Counted from the first letter of the stretch, positions 26,805 through 35,428 are shown. The stretch is 64,000 nucleotides of DNA from Natronosalvus hydrolyticus (GCA_025517525.1 JAOPJZ010000004.1:1-64000); one strand, 5' to 3'. The notes: generated by a model not told the origin, from the letters alone. Program-made: numbers and translations.

Positions 26805-27256
26805 GGCACGTAGAATTCGAACACCTCCCTGTCGCCGCCGACGTCGACGACGACGCGATGTTCGCCGGACTCGAGCGGTTCTTCGATGATGATCTCGGCG
26901 ACTTCGCCTCGACGCCAGACCTCGCCGGTCACGACCTCGATTTCGAAGTTGTTGCTCGAGACGAACCGGCCATCGACCAGCACGTCGATTCCGGTTCCGT
27001 CGTTGGCAAGCGTCTCCTGGCCCGTGTTCTTGACCAGCAAGGTGATGTTCCCGGTGTCATTGTCGTAGATCGCGTCGCTCCCCGCGTCGCTGATGATTTC
27101 GATGTCGGTATCGAGTTGCTGCTGGACGTTACTGCTCTGGGTATCGATAGAGTTGCTGATGTCGTTGACGTTCGCGACGAGCGTCCCCGCAATGGCGGCC
27201 GCAAGCAACATCGCCGCGATGAACAGGATCAGTGTCGAGACGGATTCACTCGCCAT
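26801..27256 (-). CDS. arlG: Archaellum stator protein ArlG (FlaG)
   Basis: This 151-residue protein has one N-terminal membrane helix (STLILFIAAMLLAAAIAG) and a beta-sandwich domain outside the membrane, as in characterised ArlG. With ArlF it forms the stator that links the motor to the S-layer. It starts 3 bp after arlF stops and overlaps arlH. Confidence 0.9.
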   Translation of the reverse strand: MASESVSTLILFIAAMLLAAAIAGTLVANVNDISNSIDTQSSNVQQQLDTDIEIISDAGSDAIYDNDTGNITLLVKNTGQETLANDGTGIDVLVDGRFVSSNNFEIEVVTGEVWRRGEVAEIIIEEPLESGEHRVVVDVGGDREVFEFYVP

Positions 27257-27259
27257 CGT

Positions 27260-27697
27260 TCACCCACCACCCTCAGTCAGCACCCGCGCCAGTCCGTGTT
27301 CGGTCACGACTTTCACGCGGTTCGGTTCCTCGGCCACGTTCTCGACGGTTATCTCGAGGACCTCGCCCGAGTGCAGTCGCTCCCGGGTCGCATCGTCATT
27401 CACAGCCGTCGCTGTCTCCGTCTGTAACACCCCATCGAGCAGCAGGTCGATTTCGGTTACCGAAAGCGTCGTCGTCCCCGTATTGGTGACGTTCACGGAC
27501 ACCGTCTCCGAGCCGGCGTCGTAACTCGTCTCGACCTCGAACGCCGCGTTTCGCAGATCGAGGGCACGCTCATCGCGTTCGTCGATCGCCCCCGCCCGCC
27601 GGTCGTGGGCCGTCTCGAGGGTCGGATAGACGATGCCGACGGCCACGAGCAGGCCGATGAACAGGATTGCGACGGCGCCACTGGTGCTGAATCCCAT
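27260..27697 (-). CDS. arlF: Archaellum stator protein ArlF (FlaF)
   Basis: This 145-residue protein has an N-terminal helix (GAVAILFIGLLVAVGIVYP) and a beta-rich external domain with NVTNTGTTTLSV-type strands. In the family it binds S-layer protein and anchors the motor. It starts 9 bp after arlCE ends. Confidence 0.9.
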   Translation of the reverse strand: MGFSTSGAVAILFIGLLVAVGIVYPTLETAHDRRAGAIDERDERALDLRNAAFEVETSYDAGSETVSVNVTNTGTTTLSVTEIDLLLDGVLQTETATAVNDDATRERLHSGEVLEITVENVAEEPNRVKVVTEHGLARVLTEGGG

Positions 27698-27706
27698 CTG
27701 TCCACC

Positions 27707-28756
27707 TCAGGGGGCCACTTCCTGTTTGGTCTCGTGGATCTCCTGCAGTTTCATGATGTAGGTGTAACTATCAGCGTGATCCTCGGCGGTCAGTTCGTCG
27801 GGCGTCGATTCGGGCTCGACGTGCATATCCAGGTCCGGGCCGCTCAGCACACTCTCGAGGTGGGCTTTGACGTCCTCGCTGATCCAGCCGATCTCGTGAT
27901 AGTACGAAATCGCCCGCAAGGTCGCTGCGGGGCCACCCGTTCGTACGAGTTCGGTCAGCCACTCGAAGACGACGATGTCGCTCGCGTAGGTGCTCGAGAG
28001 GTGAGCGAGGGTGGCACTTTCCTCTTCAGTATCGTCTTCCTCGAGATCGTCTTCGTCGGCAGAATCGTCCGCCTCCGGCTCGTCCACGCTCTCGGTGGCC
28101 TGCACCTCGACGTGGGTGTCTTCGACGTCATCCTCGTCGAACGTGATGGTCTGCCCACCGCTCGGTTCCTCGGCAGCCATCCCGCTCGCGGCCGCCGCGT
28201 CCTCGATCATGTGTTTGAGGTCGTCGAACGAGACGGTGTCCTCCTCGGCTTCGGTTTCGAACGGGTTCGACGGCTCCTCGCTCGAGGAAGCCGGCTGTCC
28301 CAGCCCGAATCCCTCCGGTTCTTCGTCTTCGTCGAAGACGCCGAAGCCGTGTTTTTCCTCGCCAGCGCCTGTAAACGGGTTGACGTCGTCGGTCAACCGG
28401 TCGTAAATCCCCAGCAGTTGACGAATCGTGTCGTTGACTTCCTCGACCTGCGAGGAGACGTGCTGGGTCGAATCCTCGATCGAGCCAAGCTGGGCGTCTT
28501 TCTGGTTCAGATTTTCCTCGAGGGAGTCGATCCGGTGATACAGGTCGTCGATCACTTCCTCGTCGTCGAGTTCGTCCGAGTCGGGTCGCTCTTCGGTCTC
28601 GGGTTCGGGCTCCTCCTCAACTGCCTCCTCGGCTGGCTCGTCGCCGTCGTCGCCGTCGGCTCGCCGCTGTTGCTCGCGTTCGCGTCCGCGGCGGCCACCC
28701 GTATTCCCGAGAAACCGCTCGAGGGCGTCACGGAGGTTACCGAGCCCGAGGTTCAT
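27707..28756 (-). CDS. arlCE: Archaellum switch protein ArlCE (fused FlaC/FlaE type)
   Basis: This 349-residue very acidic protein begins with a charged region and a coiled coil (IDSLEENLNQKDAQLGSIED, about residues 72-91), which is ArlC-like. A disordered acidic linker leads to a C-terminal ArlD/E domain (from about 240), ending YTYIMKLQEIHETK. The Arl C/D/E proteins form the cytosolic ring that takes the chemotaxis signal from CheF. It is the first gene of the operon, with a TATA-like box at leaderless distance. No separate arlD is present in this window. Confidence 0.88.
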   Translation of the reverse strand: MNLGLGNLRDALERFLGNTGGRRGREREQQRRADGDDGDEPAEEAVEEEPEPETEERPDSDELDDEEVIDDLYHRIDSLEENLNQKDAQLGSIEDSTQHVSSQVEEVNDTIRQLLGIYDRLTDDVNPFTGAGEEKHGFGVFDEDEEPEGFGLGQPASSSEEPSNPFETEAEEDTVSFDDLKHMIEDAAAASGMAAEEPSGGQTITFDEDDVEDTHVEVQATESVDEPEADDSADEDDLEEDDTEEESATLAHLSSTYASDIVVFEWLTELVRTGGPAATLRAISYYHEIGWISEDVKAHLESVLSGPDLDMHVEPESTPDELTAEDHADSYTYIMKLQEIHETKQEVAP

Positions 28757-29117
28757 TCACTCTCGAGTAGGCACACTGTCCGTATAGTAGTGCCCTCGAG
28801 TTCGGACCCCGATTCGGCCCGCGTATCGAGACGTGAGTCGAGTCCTGAAACTGTACGGAGGTTAATAGCCTAACTAGACCATTTCTCGCCTGGGGTACAT
28901 CCCCAGATACTGTGATGTCGACCAGATCGCCGCACGCCGATATTCGACGGGGCCTCTCGTACAGCCGTGTACGCACGGTCCCGTCGCCACGTCCCCCCAG
29001 GAAGCGACGGGCTGTGCCCGTCGAATCGGCGGCCGTTGCTCACCGACGAGCGACCGAGTTTCCAGTCTTGTGGTTGGAAGGGTGCGGCTCGAGACGACAC
29101 ACAGGGTGTACGCAATT
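28757..29117. other. Divergent intergenic region between arlCE and the archaellin genes
   Basis: There is no gene in these 361 bp. It must carry the control region of both archaellum transcription units. A TATA-like box for arlCE is visible; none is obvious at leaderless distance for the archaellin at 29118, so that transcript probably has a longer leader. Confidence 0.45.
28781..28787 (-). promoter_or_regulatory. TATA-like box of the arl operon
   Basis: On the minus strand ctatacg is centred about 29 nt before the ATG of arlCE, consistent with a leaderless or nearly leaderless transcript. Confidence 0.4.
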
Positions 29118-29729
29118 ATGTTCGAAACAATAACAGACGAAGACGAACGCGGTCAGGTGGGTATCGGTACCCTCATCGTGTTCATCGCAATGGTTCTTGT
29201 CGCGGCGATCGCGGCAGGTGTATTGATCAATACGGCCGGCTCACTGCAGAGTCAGGCGTCCGATACAGGTACAGAGACCCAGCAAGCGGTGGCGAATCAG
29301 ATAGAGGTTGTTCACGCATACGGAGAGACAACCCAAGAGGCAGGTGACGGCACTGAGGATGGTGTTGACGCACTTAATCTTGTTGTAAAGAAATCAGCCG
29401 GTTCTGACGTGATCGACCTAACATCACTGACGGTCCAGTATACGAGTGAGACGACGTCACAGACGCTCGAGCACACAACTGGAAATGCGGAGGCCACAAC
29501 GTTCAACACCACTGCACTAGCTGGAACTACAACCAGCGAATCGCTCACCGACACCAGTGACCGCGTCGAGATTACTATCGACGTCGACGCTGTTGAAGAC
29601 AGTAGTGGCGGAATTACCACCGGTAGTAGCGCCACTCTCGAGTTAGTCGACCAGTCTGGTGCGAAGTTCAGTTACGGTGTGACCGTTCCAGCAACGTTCA
29701 GTGAAGACTCTGACGTTGTGGAGGTCTAA
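29118..29729 (+). CDS. arlA1: Archaellin (flagellin) 1
   Basis: This 203-residue filament protein starts [19 protein letters not shown]. The class III signal peptide is cut by prepilin-type peptidase ArlK/PibD after the RG, leaving a hydrophobic helix ([17 protein letters not shown]) that packs in the filament core. The rest is a Thr/Ser-rich beta domain exposed on the filament, a likely N-glycosylation target. The gene for archaellin 2 starts 1 bp after its stop. Positions 29137-29233 are identical to the second copy. Confidence 0.93.
   Translation: MFETITDEDERGQVGIGTLIVFIAMVLVAAIAAGVLINTAGSLQSQASDTGTETQQAVANQIEVVHAYGETTQEAGDGTEDGVDALNLVVKKSAGSDVIDLTSLTVQYTSETTSQTLEHTTGNAEATTFNTTALAGTTTSESLTDTSDRVEITIDVDAVEDSSGGITTGSSATLELVDQSGAKFSYGVTVPATFSEDSDVVEV
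29137..29233 (+). repeat. 97-bp block identical to 29750-29846
   Basis: The block encodes the end of the signal peptide and the filament-core helix. It matches the corresponding part of the downstream archaellin base for base, while the surrounding codons have diverged. Confidence 0.85.
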
Positions 29730-29730
29730 A

Positions 29731-30330
29731 ATGTTTGAGAAAATAACTAACGAAGACGAACGCGGTCAGGTGGGTATCGGTACCCTCATCGTGTTCATCG
29801 CAATGGTTCTTGTCGCGGCGATCGCGGCAGGTGTATTGATCAATACAGCTGGCTCTCTGCAGAGTCAAGCATCAGACACTGGCACGGAAACTCAGCAGGC
29901 AGTGGCTAACCAAATCGAAGTTACGCATGCATATGCAGAAGCAAACGATCCTGATGAACCGTTCGAGCAAATCAACCTGACGGTGAAAAAATCGGCCGGT
30001 TCAGATGTTATTGATCTTACCGCAGTAACGGTACAATACACCGATAATTCGACATCTGAGACGTTGGCACATGAGGATGTTGCTAATGGTGGTGCACAAT
30101 TCACAACCACCGCTGCAACAACGGATTCCGACGATAACTCCTTGACCGACACCTCCGATCGAGTCGTTATTGGAATTCAATTGGATGCCGCTGAAAACTC
30201 CAATCTCAACGATCTCAACACTGGGGACAGAGCAACTATCGAAATCGTCGATCAGTCCGGTGCGAAGTTTACCTACGGCGTCACGATGCCACAAACGGTA
30301 AGCTCCGATCAAACGGTCGTCGAAGTCTAA
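29731..30330 (+). CDS. arlA2: Archaellin (flagellin) 2
   Basis: This 199-residue second archaellin starts [13 protein letters not shown], with the same signal peptide and core helix as copy 1. The outer domain is shorter and more divergent, and from about 29850 its codons are visibly more A/T-rich than those of copy 1. Both end with a similar strand ([14 protein letters not shown] against [14 protein letters not shown]). Multi-archaellin operons are usual in haloarchaea and can give filaments of different stability. Confidence 0.93.
   Translation: MFEKITNEDERGQVGIGTLIVFIAMVLVAAIAAGVLINTAGSLQSQASDTGTETQQAVANQIEVTHAYAEANDPDEPFEQINLTVKKSAGSDVIDLTAVTVQYTDNSTSETLAHEDVANGGAQFTTTAATTDSDDNSLTDTSDRVVIGIQLDAAENSNLNDLNTGDRATIEIVDQSGAKFTYGVTMPQTVSSDQTVVEV
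29750..29846 (+). repeat. 97-bp block identical to 29137-29233
   Basis: Second copy of the block described at 29137. The 613-bp spacing would allow recombination to delete or fuse the two genes. Confidence 0.85.
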
Positions 30331-30395
30331 CGACTTACACACCTTCACTCGAGCACAGACACACAACTGATCACCCATATTTCGTGACGCGTGCT

Positions 30396-30896
30396 ATGAC
30401 ACCAGACCCGACACCCGACGACGGCGTTCTCACTCCCGACGAGTTGCAGGTACCCGTAGACAACGAGACCGTCTCACAGCTGGACGAGAACCGCTACGTC
30501 GTTCGCGCCGACTCCGATAGCACCCCCGAGTCACTCGAGCATCTTCCGATGCCCGAGTCGCTCGAGGCTGCCGAACGCACACGGCAGGAGCTGTCGGATG
30601 ACGGGCCCCTCGAGGAGGGGGCTGACCCGCTCGAGGGCGTCGATGACGACCCAGCAGCGGCTGCCGGTGGGGCGGCAGCGCTGACTGCTGCGTCCGAGGC
30701 ACACGGGGTCGATATCACGCTGAAAACCGACGGCGAACTCGCACACTTCCGGACCGATTCCAACGATGTCCGCGAGGTGTTCGCCGAGATGCTCACCTGG
30801 TACGCCGGCCAGCTCGACGACGATATGTCGCCGACTGACGCACTGCAAGTGCTGCTGGCGACTACGGACCTCGAGCAGGCGACGCCGAGTCGCTAA
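30396..30896 (+). CDS. DUF7500 family protein
   Basis: This 166-residue acidic soluble protein starts MTPDPTPDDGVLTPDEL; a GTG four codons upstream is an alternative. The opening DDGVLTPDEL...LDENRYVV and the closing DVREVFAEMLTWYAGQL...ALQVLL resemble a haloarchaeal family annotated as DUF7500. The middle 60 residues are low-complexity. It sits 65 bp after the archaellins on the same strand, so an archaellum- or taxis-linked role is possible but unproven. Confidence 0.65.
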   Translation: MTPDPTPDDGVLTPDELQVPVDNETVSQLDENRYVVRADSDSTPESLEHLPMPESLEAAERTRQELSDDGPLEEGADPLEGVDDDPAAAAGGAAALTAASEAHGVDITLKTDGELAHFRTDSNDVREVFAEMLTWYAGQLDDDMSPTDALQVLLATTDLEQATPSR

Positions 30897-31016
30897 CGCC
30901 GTCGAATTCACGCATTCTACAACTATGAGCGACAGCTTCGGTCAATGATTGTTTTGGTGAGCGATAGCTGTGCCTCGAGCGACCGACCCACGGACAACCG
31001 GAACGAGCGAAACGAT

Positions 31017-31031
31017 TGTATACGTTGTACA
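31017..31031 (+). promoter_or_regulatory. Promoter with palindromic hexamers of the toxin-antitoxin operon
   Basis: tgtatac (31017-31023) is at the TATA position for a leaderless start at 31045. The palindromes gtatac (31018-31023) and tgtaca (31026-31031) overlap or follow it. Such short dyads suit binding by the RHH antitoxin and autoregulation, as inferred from other RHH operons. Confidence 0.4.
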
Positions 31032-31044
31032 CATAGTAAACAGT

Positions 31045-31335
31045 ATGGGAACGATATCGACGCGAGTGCCGGACGAACTCGAGGAGGAACTCGAGGCCTA
31101 CCTCGAGGAAGAACGGTTAGATCGAAGTACTGGCGTCCGCAAGCTGCTCGCGGAAGGCCTCGAAGAGTGGCGTCGCGAGCACGCCCTCGAACGCCTCGCT
31201 GCAGGGGAGATTACGTTCACGAAGGCCGCTCAACTCGCGGGGGTGTCGGTCTGGGAGTTTGCCCAGCTCGTCGCCGATCACGACAGTACGTGGGTGTCCG
31301 ACGACCATCTCGAAGCCGATCTCGAGGAGCTGTGA
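31045..31335 (+). CDS. Antitoxin, RHH plus UPF0175 domain
   Basis: This 96-residue protein starts MGTISTRVPDELEEELEAYL, a ribbon-helix-helix DNA-binding N-terminus. The UPF0175 helical domain follows (ERLAAGEITFTKAAQLAGVS, VSVWEFAQLV). The upstream in-frame ATG at 30970 is rejected because a TATA-like box sits at leaderless distance before 31045. The PIN-type toxin gene begins directly after its stop codon, so this is the antitoxin of a type II pair. Confidence 0.82.
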   Translation: MGTISTRVPDELEEELEAYLEEERLDRSTGVRKLLAEGLEEWRREHALERLAAGEITFTKAAQLAGVSVWEFAQLVADHDSTWVSDDHLEADLEEL

Positions 31336-31848
31336 ATGTGGGTTTTCGACGCAACGCCGCTCATTTATCTGGCGAAGGCTGCACAACTCCAGCTGGTCTC
31401 GAATCTCGAGGGGCAGTGCTACGTTCCCCAGGAAATTCACACGGAGGTCGTCACCACCGGTCTCGAAGCAGGATATACCGATGCACGCCGCATCCAGCAG
31501 TGCATCGAGTCCGGGCTTTTCGAGGTCATCACAGCTGATAACTCGCCGTTGGAGAGCCGGTTACAACAGAACCCAAACCTGAGCGACGCCGATGTGGCAG
31601 TCCTCGAATGCGCTGGCTCACGCGATGCAATTGCGGTGATGGACGAAGCCTATGGCCGAACGACCGCAACGGTCGAGGGTATCGAGACTCGAGGAACAGC
31701 CTACATCGTCCTCCTGTGTGCCAAACGGGGCCACATCACCGTCTCCGAAGCACGGGAAACGATCGATTCGATGATCGAGGCTGGCTGGTACTGTGCGCCG
31801 GATCTGTACACGAAACTCGTTCGGAAACTCGAGACGTTCGACGAGTAG
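31336..31848 (+). CDS. PIN-domain toxin (DUF3368-like)
   Basis: This 170-residue PIN-fold ribonuclease-like protein starts MWVFDATPLIYLAK (Asp5 is the first catalytic acid). Further acids lie in LSDADVAVLECAG and VMDEAYGR. It is partnered with the UPF0175 antitoxin immediately upstream (zero-gap junction tga-atg). By family it would cleave RNA when the antitoxin is lost. Confidence 0.82.
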   Translation: MWVFDATPLIYLAKAAQLQLVSNLEGQCYVPQEIHTEVVTTGLEAGYTDARRIQQCIESGLFEVITADNSPLESRLQQNPNLSDADVAVLECAGSRDAIAVMDEAYGRTTATVEGIETRGTAYIVLLCAKRGHITVSEARETIDSMIEAGWYCAPDLYTKLVRKLETFDE

Positions 31849-31909
31849 CGTGCAACCTGCCGACCACGAAGTTCGCGTCTTTTTTCCCTCGCGCCCCCGA
31901 ATCCGGGGT

Positions 31910-32359
31910 ATGACCGAGACGACCACCCCAGCCCGCGAGGCGTTTCTCGCCGGCGAGCGACTCGAGGACGTCGCGCTCTTTCTGGCAACCGACTACGTGG
32001 ACGACGACCGCCTCACAGGGTACGGCGAGGCCGTCGACGATGGCGTCGTGATCGTCGTCGATGGCGAGCGTGGGCGCAACGCGTTCAAAGCCGCGACGGG
32101 CACCGACGCGATGGGATTCGCTCGCTCTGCGATGGAACACGAGGGTATCATCGACGGCGATCTGACGGGTGGCACCTGCCCGGAGGAGCCGCCGGCCGAC
32201 GAAGACGAGGGGGACGACGAACACGGCGTCCAGTTCATTTTCGCGTTCGCCGAAGCACAAAACGAGGAGGTCGGCGGGATTTACGCCGACGGCGACGTCG
32301 TCCACGCCTACGCCCAGTGTCGCTGTGGAACGGCGTACTCAGACCGCTGGACGGTCTGA
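31910..32359 (+). CDS. DUF5807 family protein
   Basis: This 149-residue acidic soluble haloarchaeal protein starts MTETTTPAREAFLAGERLED. Recognisable stretches are DDGVVIVVDGERGRNAF, LTGGTCPEE, FIFAFAEAQNEEVGG and CRCGTAYSDRW, where two or three cysteines may bind zinc. I place it in DUF5807. Function unknown. It starts 61 bp after the toxin gene and may be read through from it. Confidence 0.75.
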   Translation: MTETTTPAREAFLAGERLEDVALFLATDYVDDDRLTGYGEAVDDGVVIVVDGERGRNAFKAATGTDAMGFARSAMEHEGIIDGDLTGGTCPEEPPADEDEGDDEHGVQFIFAFAEAQNEEVGGIYADGDVVHAYAQCRCGTAYSDRWTV

Positions 32360-32639
32360 ACGCGGGCACCCTCGAGCGCCAACGGAACCGCCACCACGAA
32401 ACGAGCCGTTGGAAAGCGTACTCACTCGAGCGAATTCTAGCACTACAAAAACCATCGAGCCATCGGATCACGGGAGTTGAATGCACGCGGGGATACGATA
32501 TGTGGTGGTTGGTGGTGGTATCGCAGTGACGGCCGTCTATCATATGGCAACGACAGACGCCCCCCATCCCCCGCGTAACGTGGTACAGGGCCGGAGGGAA
32601 CATCAATATGGTGGGCCTTCCCTCGAGTGTACTGACAGA

Positions 32640-33437
32640 TTAGTCCTCGAATGCGAGGAACTCGAACAGTCGGTCGTTGATCACGCGCGATCGTTCGATT
32701 GTGGCGAGGTGGCCTGCCCCCTCGAGCGGGACGAACTCGCCACGTGGCAAGCCATTGGCGAGGGCCTCTCCGGCCGCTGGTGACACCAGTTCGTCTGCGG
32801 TACCGTGGAAAACGAGCGCAGGTTGGGTGATCTCGAACAGCCTGTCGCGCACGTCGAACCTTGCGAGCGCCTCAAGTTGGCCCTGCAGTCCCGTTCTCCC
32901 GGCATCCCCCTCGAGTCGCCAGTCGACGATGCCTTCGACCACGTCGGGATGGTCGGTACGGAACGGTTCCGAGAGACCGTGCTCGAGGGATTCCGCGAGT
33001 GCGGCCGCCGTCTCTGCACCCCCGTCGTCATCGACCGCCACGAGCAGCGAGTCGAGGTCGAACGCATCACCGTGGGCGGCCGTCCCAACCAGTGTGAGCG
33101 TTTCGACGCGTCCGGTCCGATGGGCTGCCTCGAGGGCGATTGCCCCGCCCAGTCCGAGCCCCACGAGGTGAACGCGTCGGTAACCCGCCGCGCGACAGAC
33201 TGCCTCGAGATCGGAAACCAGTGTCTCGAGACTGTACGGACCGTCCGGAGCGCTTGACCGACCGGTACCCCGCAGGTCCCAGACGACGGTCTCGAACGGG
33301 CCGGCAAGCGCGGCGTGTTGCCACCCCCAGGACCAGCCACCCAGGCCAGCGTCAGAGACGAACACGACGGGCGGGCCCTCGGCGTCGCCATCGGTCGCAT
33401 AGTAGATCGAGGCCCTACGATTTGAGACGGTTGGCAT
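32640..33437 (-). CDS. Alpha/beta-hydrolase-fold protein with Gly at the nucleophile position
   Basis: This 265-residue protein (start MPTVSNRRASIYY) has the full alpha/beta hydrolase fold: DLRGTGRSSAPDGPYSLE, the acid in FHGTADELVSP and the catalytic histidine in GAGHLATIER. The nucleophile elbow, normally G-x-S-x-G, reads G93-L-G95-L-G97; codon 95 is GGA. Without Ser, Cys or Asp here, ordinary hydrolysis is unlikely. It may be a binding protein or have lost activity. It is separated from the ABC operon by a TnpB-end hairpin. Confidence 0.8.
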   Translation of the reverse strand: MPTVSNRRASIYYATDGDAEGPPVVFVSDAGLGGWSWGWQHAALAGPFETVVWDLRGTGRSSAPDGPYSLETLVSDLEAVCRAAGYRRVHLVGLGLGGAIALEAAHRTGRVETLTLVGTAAHGDAFDLDSLLVAVDDDGGAETAAALAESLEHGLSEPFRTDHPDVVEGIVDWRLEGDAGRTGLQGQLEALARFDVRDRLFEITQPALVFHGTADELVSPAAGEALANGLPRGEFVPLEGAGHLATIERSRVINDRLFEFLAFED

Positions 33438-33500
33438 AGGGACCGATAGTACGTGCTGAGTGACGGGTATTTCGGTCTCGAGTGCGTGTCGAATGTCTCC

Positions 33501-33632
33501 GGTCAACTACCCCACCCTAAGCGCCTTCGGCGTTTTGAGGGTGGGGCTTGTCCGTGAACTCGGCTTCGAACCCGTCAGGGTAGGCGGTAAATACGCGCTT
33601 CGGTGTCACCGTTCCAGACCTTAGGGCGAGTT
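33501..33632 (-). mobile_element. TnpB-element right-end relic with long hairpin
   Basis: The arms ccccaccct (33510-33518) and agggtgggg (33538-33546) enclose a second stem cgcc-ttc-ggcg, giving a nearly continuous ~18-bp hairpin. On the minus strand the DNA ends ggtggggtagttgac, as haloarchaeal IS1341-type ends do. About 85 bp of upstream sequence (33547-33632) also looks like the omega-RNA region of such elements, without a tnpB gene. It begins about 9 bp after the stop of the ABC permease, so it now forms that transcript's 3' end. Confidence 0.5.
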
Positions 33633-33641
33633 GAAATCCGT

Positions 33642-34490
33642 TCAATTGAGCGTCGCGTCCCGAAACCGAAGGTAGCCGATCCCCAGCGGGACGAAAATCC
33701 AGGCCAGCACGATCACCCAGGCGAACCAGTTCTCGAGGTAGAAGGGCACCTCGCCGGCGACCCGGCCGGCGGCCGTCACGTCGATGTCCTCTGCGCCCAC
33801 GAAATCGACGAGCGTGAGTGAAATCGCCGACAGCGCCTGTCCCGGACTGAGGCGCTCGAGAAACAGGTACCACGCCGGCAGGTTCTCGAACCCGGGGAAA
33901 CTGCGCTCGAGCGCCCAGTAGATCGACATGGGGACGAAACTCCAGGCGATATCGACGACGACGTAGAGGGTGGCGACCACGGCCAGCGCTTTGGCCCGAC
34001 TATCGACGCTGGCGGAGACGCCGAGGGCGATGGCGACGTACACCAGCCCCATCACCACGGTGAACGCGAAGAGGCCGAGATACGCGCCGAACGCGAAGCC
34101 CTCGTACAGGAGTGCGAGGACGAGGCCACCGACCGCGAACCCGATTACGGTCGGGACGGCCACGACCGCCGTCCTCCCCACGAGTTTTCCCAGCAGGACG
34201 TCACGCCGAGTGTTCGGGAGTCCGAGCAGGAAACGGATGCTGCCCGATTCGCGCTCGCCGACGATTGCCCGGTAGCCCACGATGAGACCGACGATGGGGA
34301 TCAGAAACCCGATCGGTGAGTACAAGAAGACGAGCCCGTTTTCGAACGCGGGGCGGCCATCACTCGCGAGGACGTAGGGGATCGCCGAGAGACCCGCGAT
34401 CAACAGTACCAACAGCCCAGTCAACACCCACAGCAGCCGCGAACGCCCGGCATCCTGGAAGTCCTTCCGGGCGACGTGGAGCCAGGTCAT
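33642..34490 (-). CDS. ABC transporter permease (ABC-2 type)
   Basis: This 282-residue membrane protein has six hydrophobic helices and the conserved cytoplasmic segment GERESGSIRFLLGLPNTRRD typical of ABC-2 exporters (NosY-like). It forms an exporter with the ATPase gene, whose stop overlaps its start by 4 bp. Substrate unknown; NosY-type pairs in haloarchaea often work in copper or lipid export. Confidence 0.9.
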   Translation of the reverse strand: MTWLHVARKDFQDAGRSRLLWVLTGLLVLLIAGLSAIPYVLASDGRPAFENGLVFLYSPIGFLIPIVGLIVGYRAIVGERESGSIRFLLGLPNTRRDVLLGKLVGRTAVVAVPTVIGFAVGGLVLALLYEGFAFGAYLGLFAFTVVMGLVYVAIALGVSASVDSRAKALAVVATLYVVVDIAWSFVPMSIYWALERSFPGFENLPAWYLFLERLSPGQALSAISLTLVDFVGAEDIDVTAAGRVAGEVPFYLENWFAWVIVLAWIFVPLGIGYLRFRDATLN

Positions 34491-35428
34491 TGGCGCACCT
34501 CCACGGGATTCTCAGCACTGCGCTCGCCGGTTGTGATCGACGCGAACAGGTCCTCGAGAGAGGCCGTCTTCGTCCCGATTTCGCCGATGGTCACGCCCTG
34601 GTCCTCGATGGTCGAGAACACCGGCGCTTTCGGTGCCTCCTCCTCGAGTTCGATATAGATAAACCGACTATCCGTCCGGGCGTCGATGACCGACTCGAGC
34701 CCCCGGAGGCGTTGGAGCACGGCGTCCGGCACCGAGTCCACGCCGACACGCAGCTTGGAGGGTGAGCTGAAGCCCGATTTCAGGCCGTCGATGGTGTCCT
34801 CGGCGACGAGTCGGCCCTCACGCATGATGCCGACCCGGTCGCAAATTGCCTCGACCTGCTCCATGCTGTGACTCGAGAAAAAGACCGTCGCCCCGCGGTC
34901 GACTTCCTCGGTTACGATCTGACGCATCTCTCTGGCCCCGTTGGGGTCGAGGCCGCTCGAGGGTTCGTCCAGGATGAGCAGTTCGGGCTCGCCCGCGAGT
35001 GCCATCGCGAGCGCGAGTCGCTGGGTCATTCCGGTCGAAAAGCCCCCGGATTTGCGGTCGATAGCGTCGCCGAGGCCCACTCGCTCGAGGAGTTGCGCCG
35101 GATCGTCAGCCGCGTTTTTCGTGTCGACGGCGAACTCGACGTGCTTTCGGGCCGTGAGCCGGTCGTAGACGCCGAAGTCTTCGGGCAAGACGCCAGTTCG
35201 CTGGCGAATTTGCAGCGATTGGGTCTCGATATCGGCGTCGAGGATGGTCCCCGAACCGCCAGTCGGCGGGACGAATCCAAGCAGCATGTTGATCGTCGTC
35301 GATTTTCCCGCCCCGTTCGGTCCGAGAAAGCCGTAGATCTCACCCCGTTGTACCTCGAGGTCGAGGCCGTCGACGGCGGCAACGTCGCCGAATCGACGGC
35401 GGAGATTACGGGTTTGAATGATGCTCAT
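34487..35428 (-). CDS. ABC transporter ATP-binding protein
   Basis: This 313-residue ATPase has Walker A GPNGAGKST (36-44), signature SGGFS (127-131) and Walker B with DEP (154-156), followed by an extra ~80-residue C-terminal domain as in CcmA/NosF-like exporters. It is the first gene of a two-gene operon with the ABC-2 permease. Confidence 0.93.
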   Translation of the reverse strand: MSIIQTRNLRRRFGDVAAVDGLDLEVQRGEIYGFLGPNGAGKSTTINMLLGFVPPTGGSGTILDADIETQSLQIRQRTGVLPEDFGVYDRLTARKHVEFAVDTKNAADDPAQLLERVGLGDAIDRKSGGFSTGMTQRLALAMALAGEPELLILDEPSSGLDPNGAREMRQIVTEEVDRGATVFFSSHSMEQVEAICDRVGIMREGRLVAEDTIDGLKSGFSSPSKLRVGVDSVPDAVLQRLRGLESVIDARTDSRFIYIELEEEAPKAPVFSTIEDQGVTIGEIGTKTASLEDLFASITTGERSAENPVEVRQ

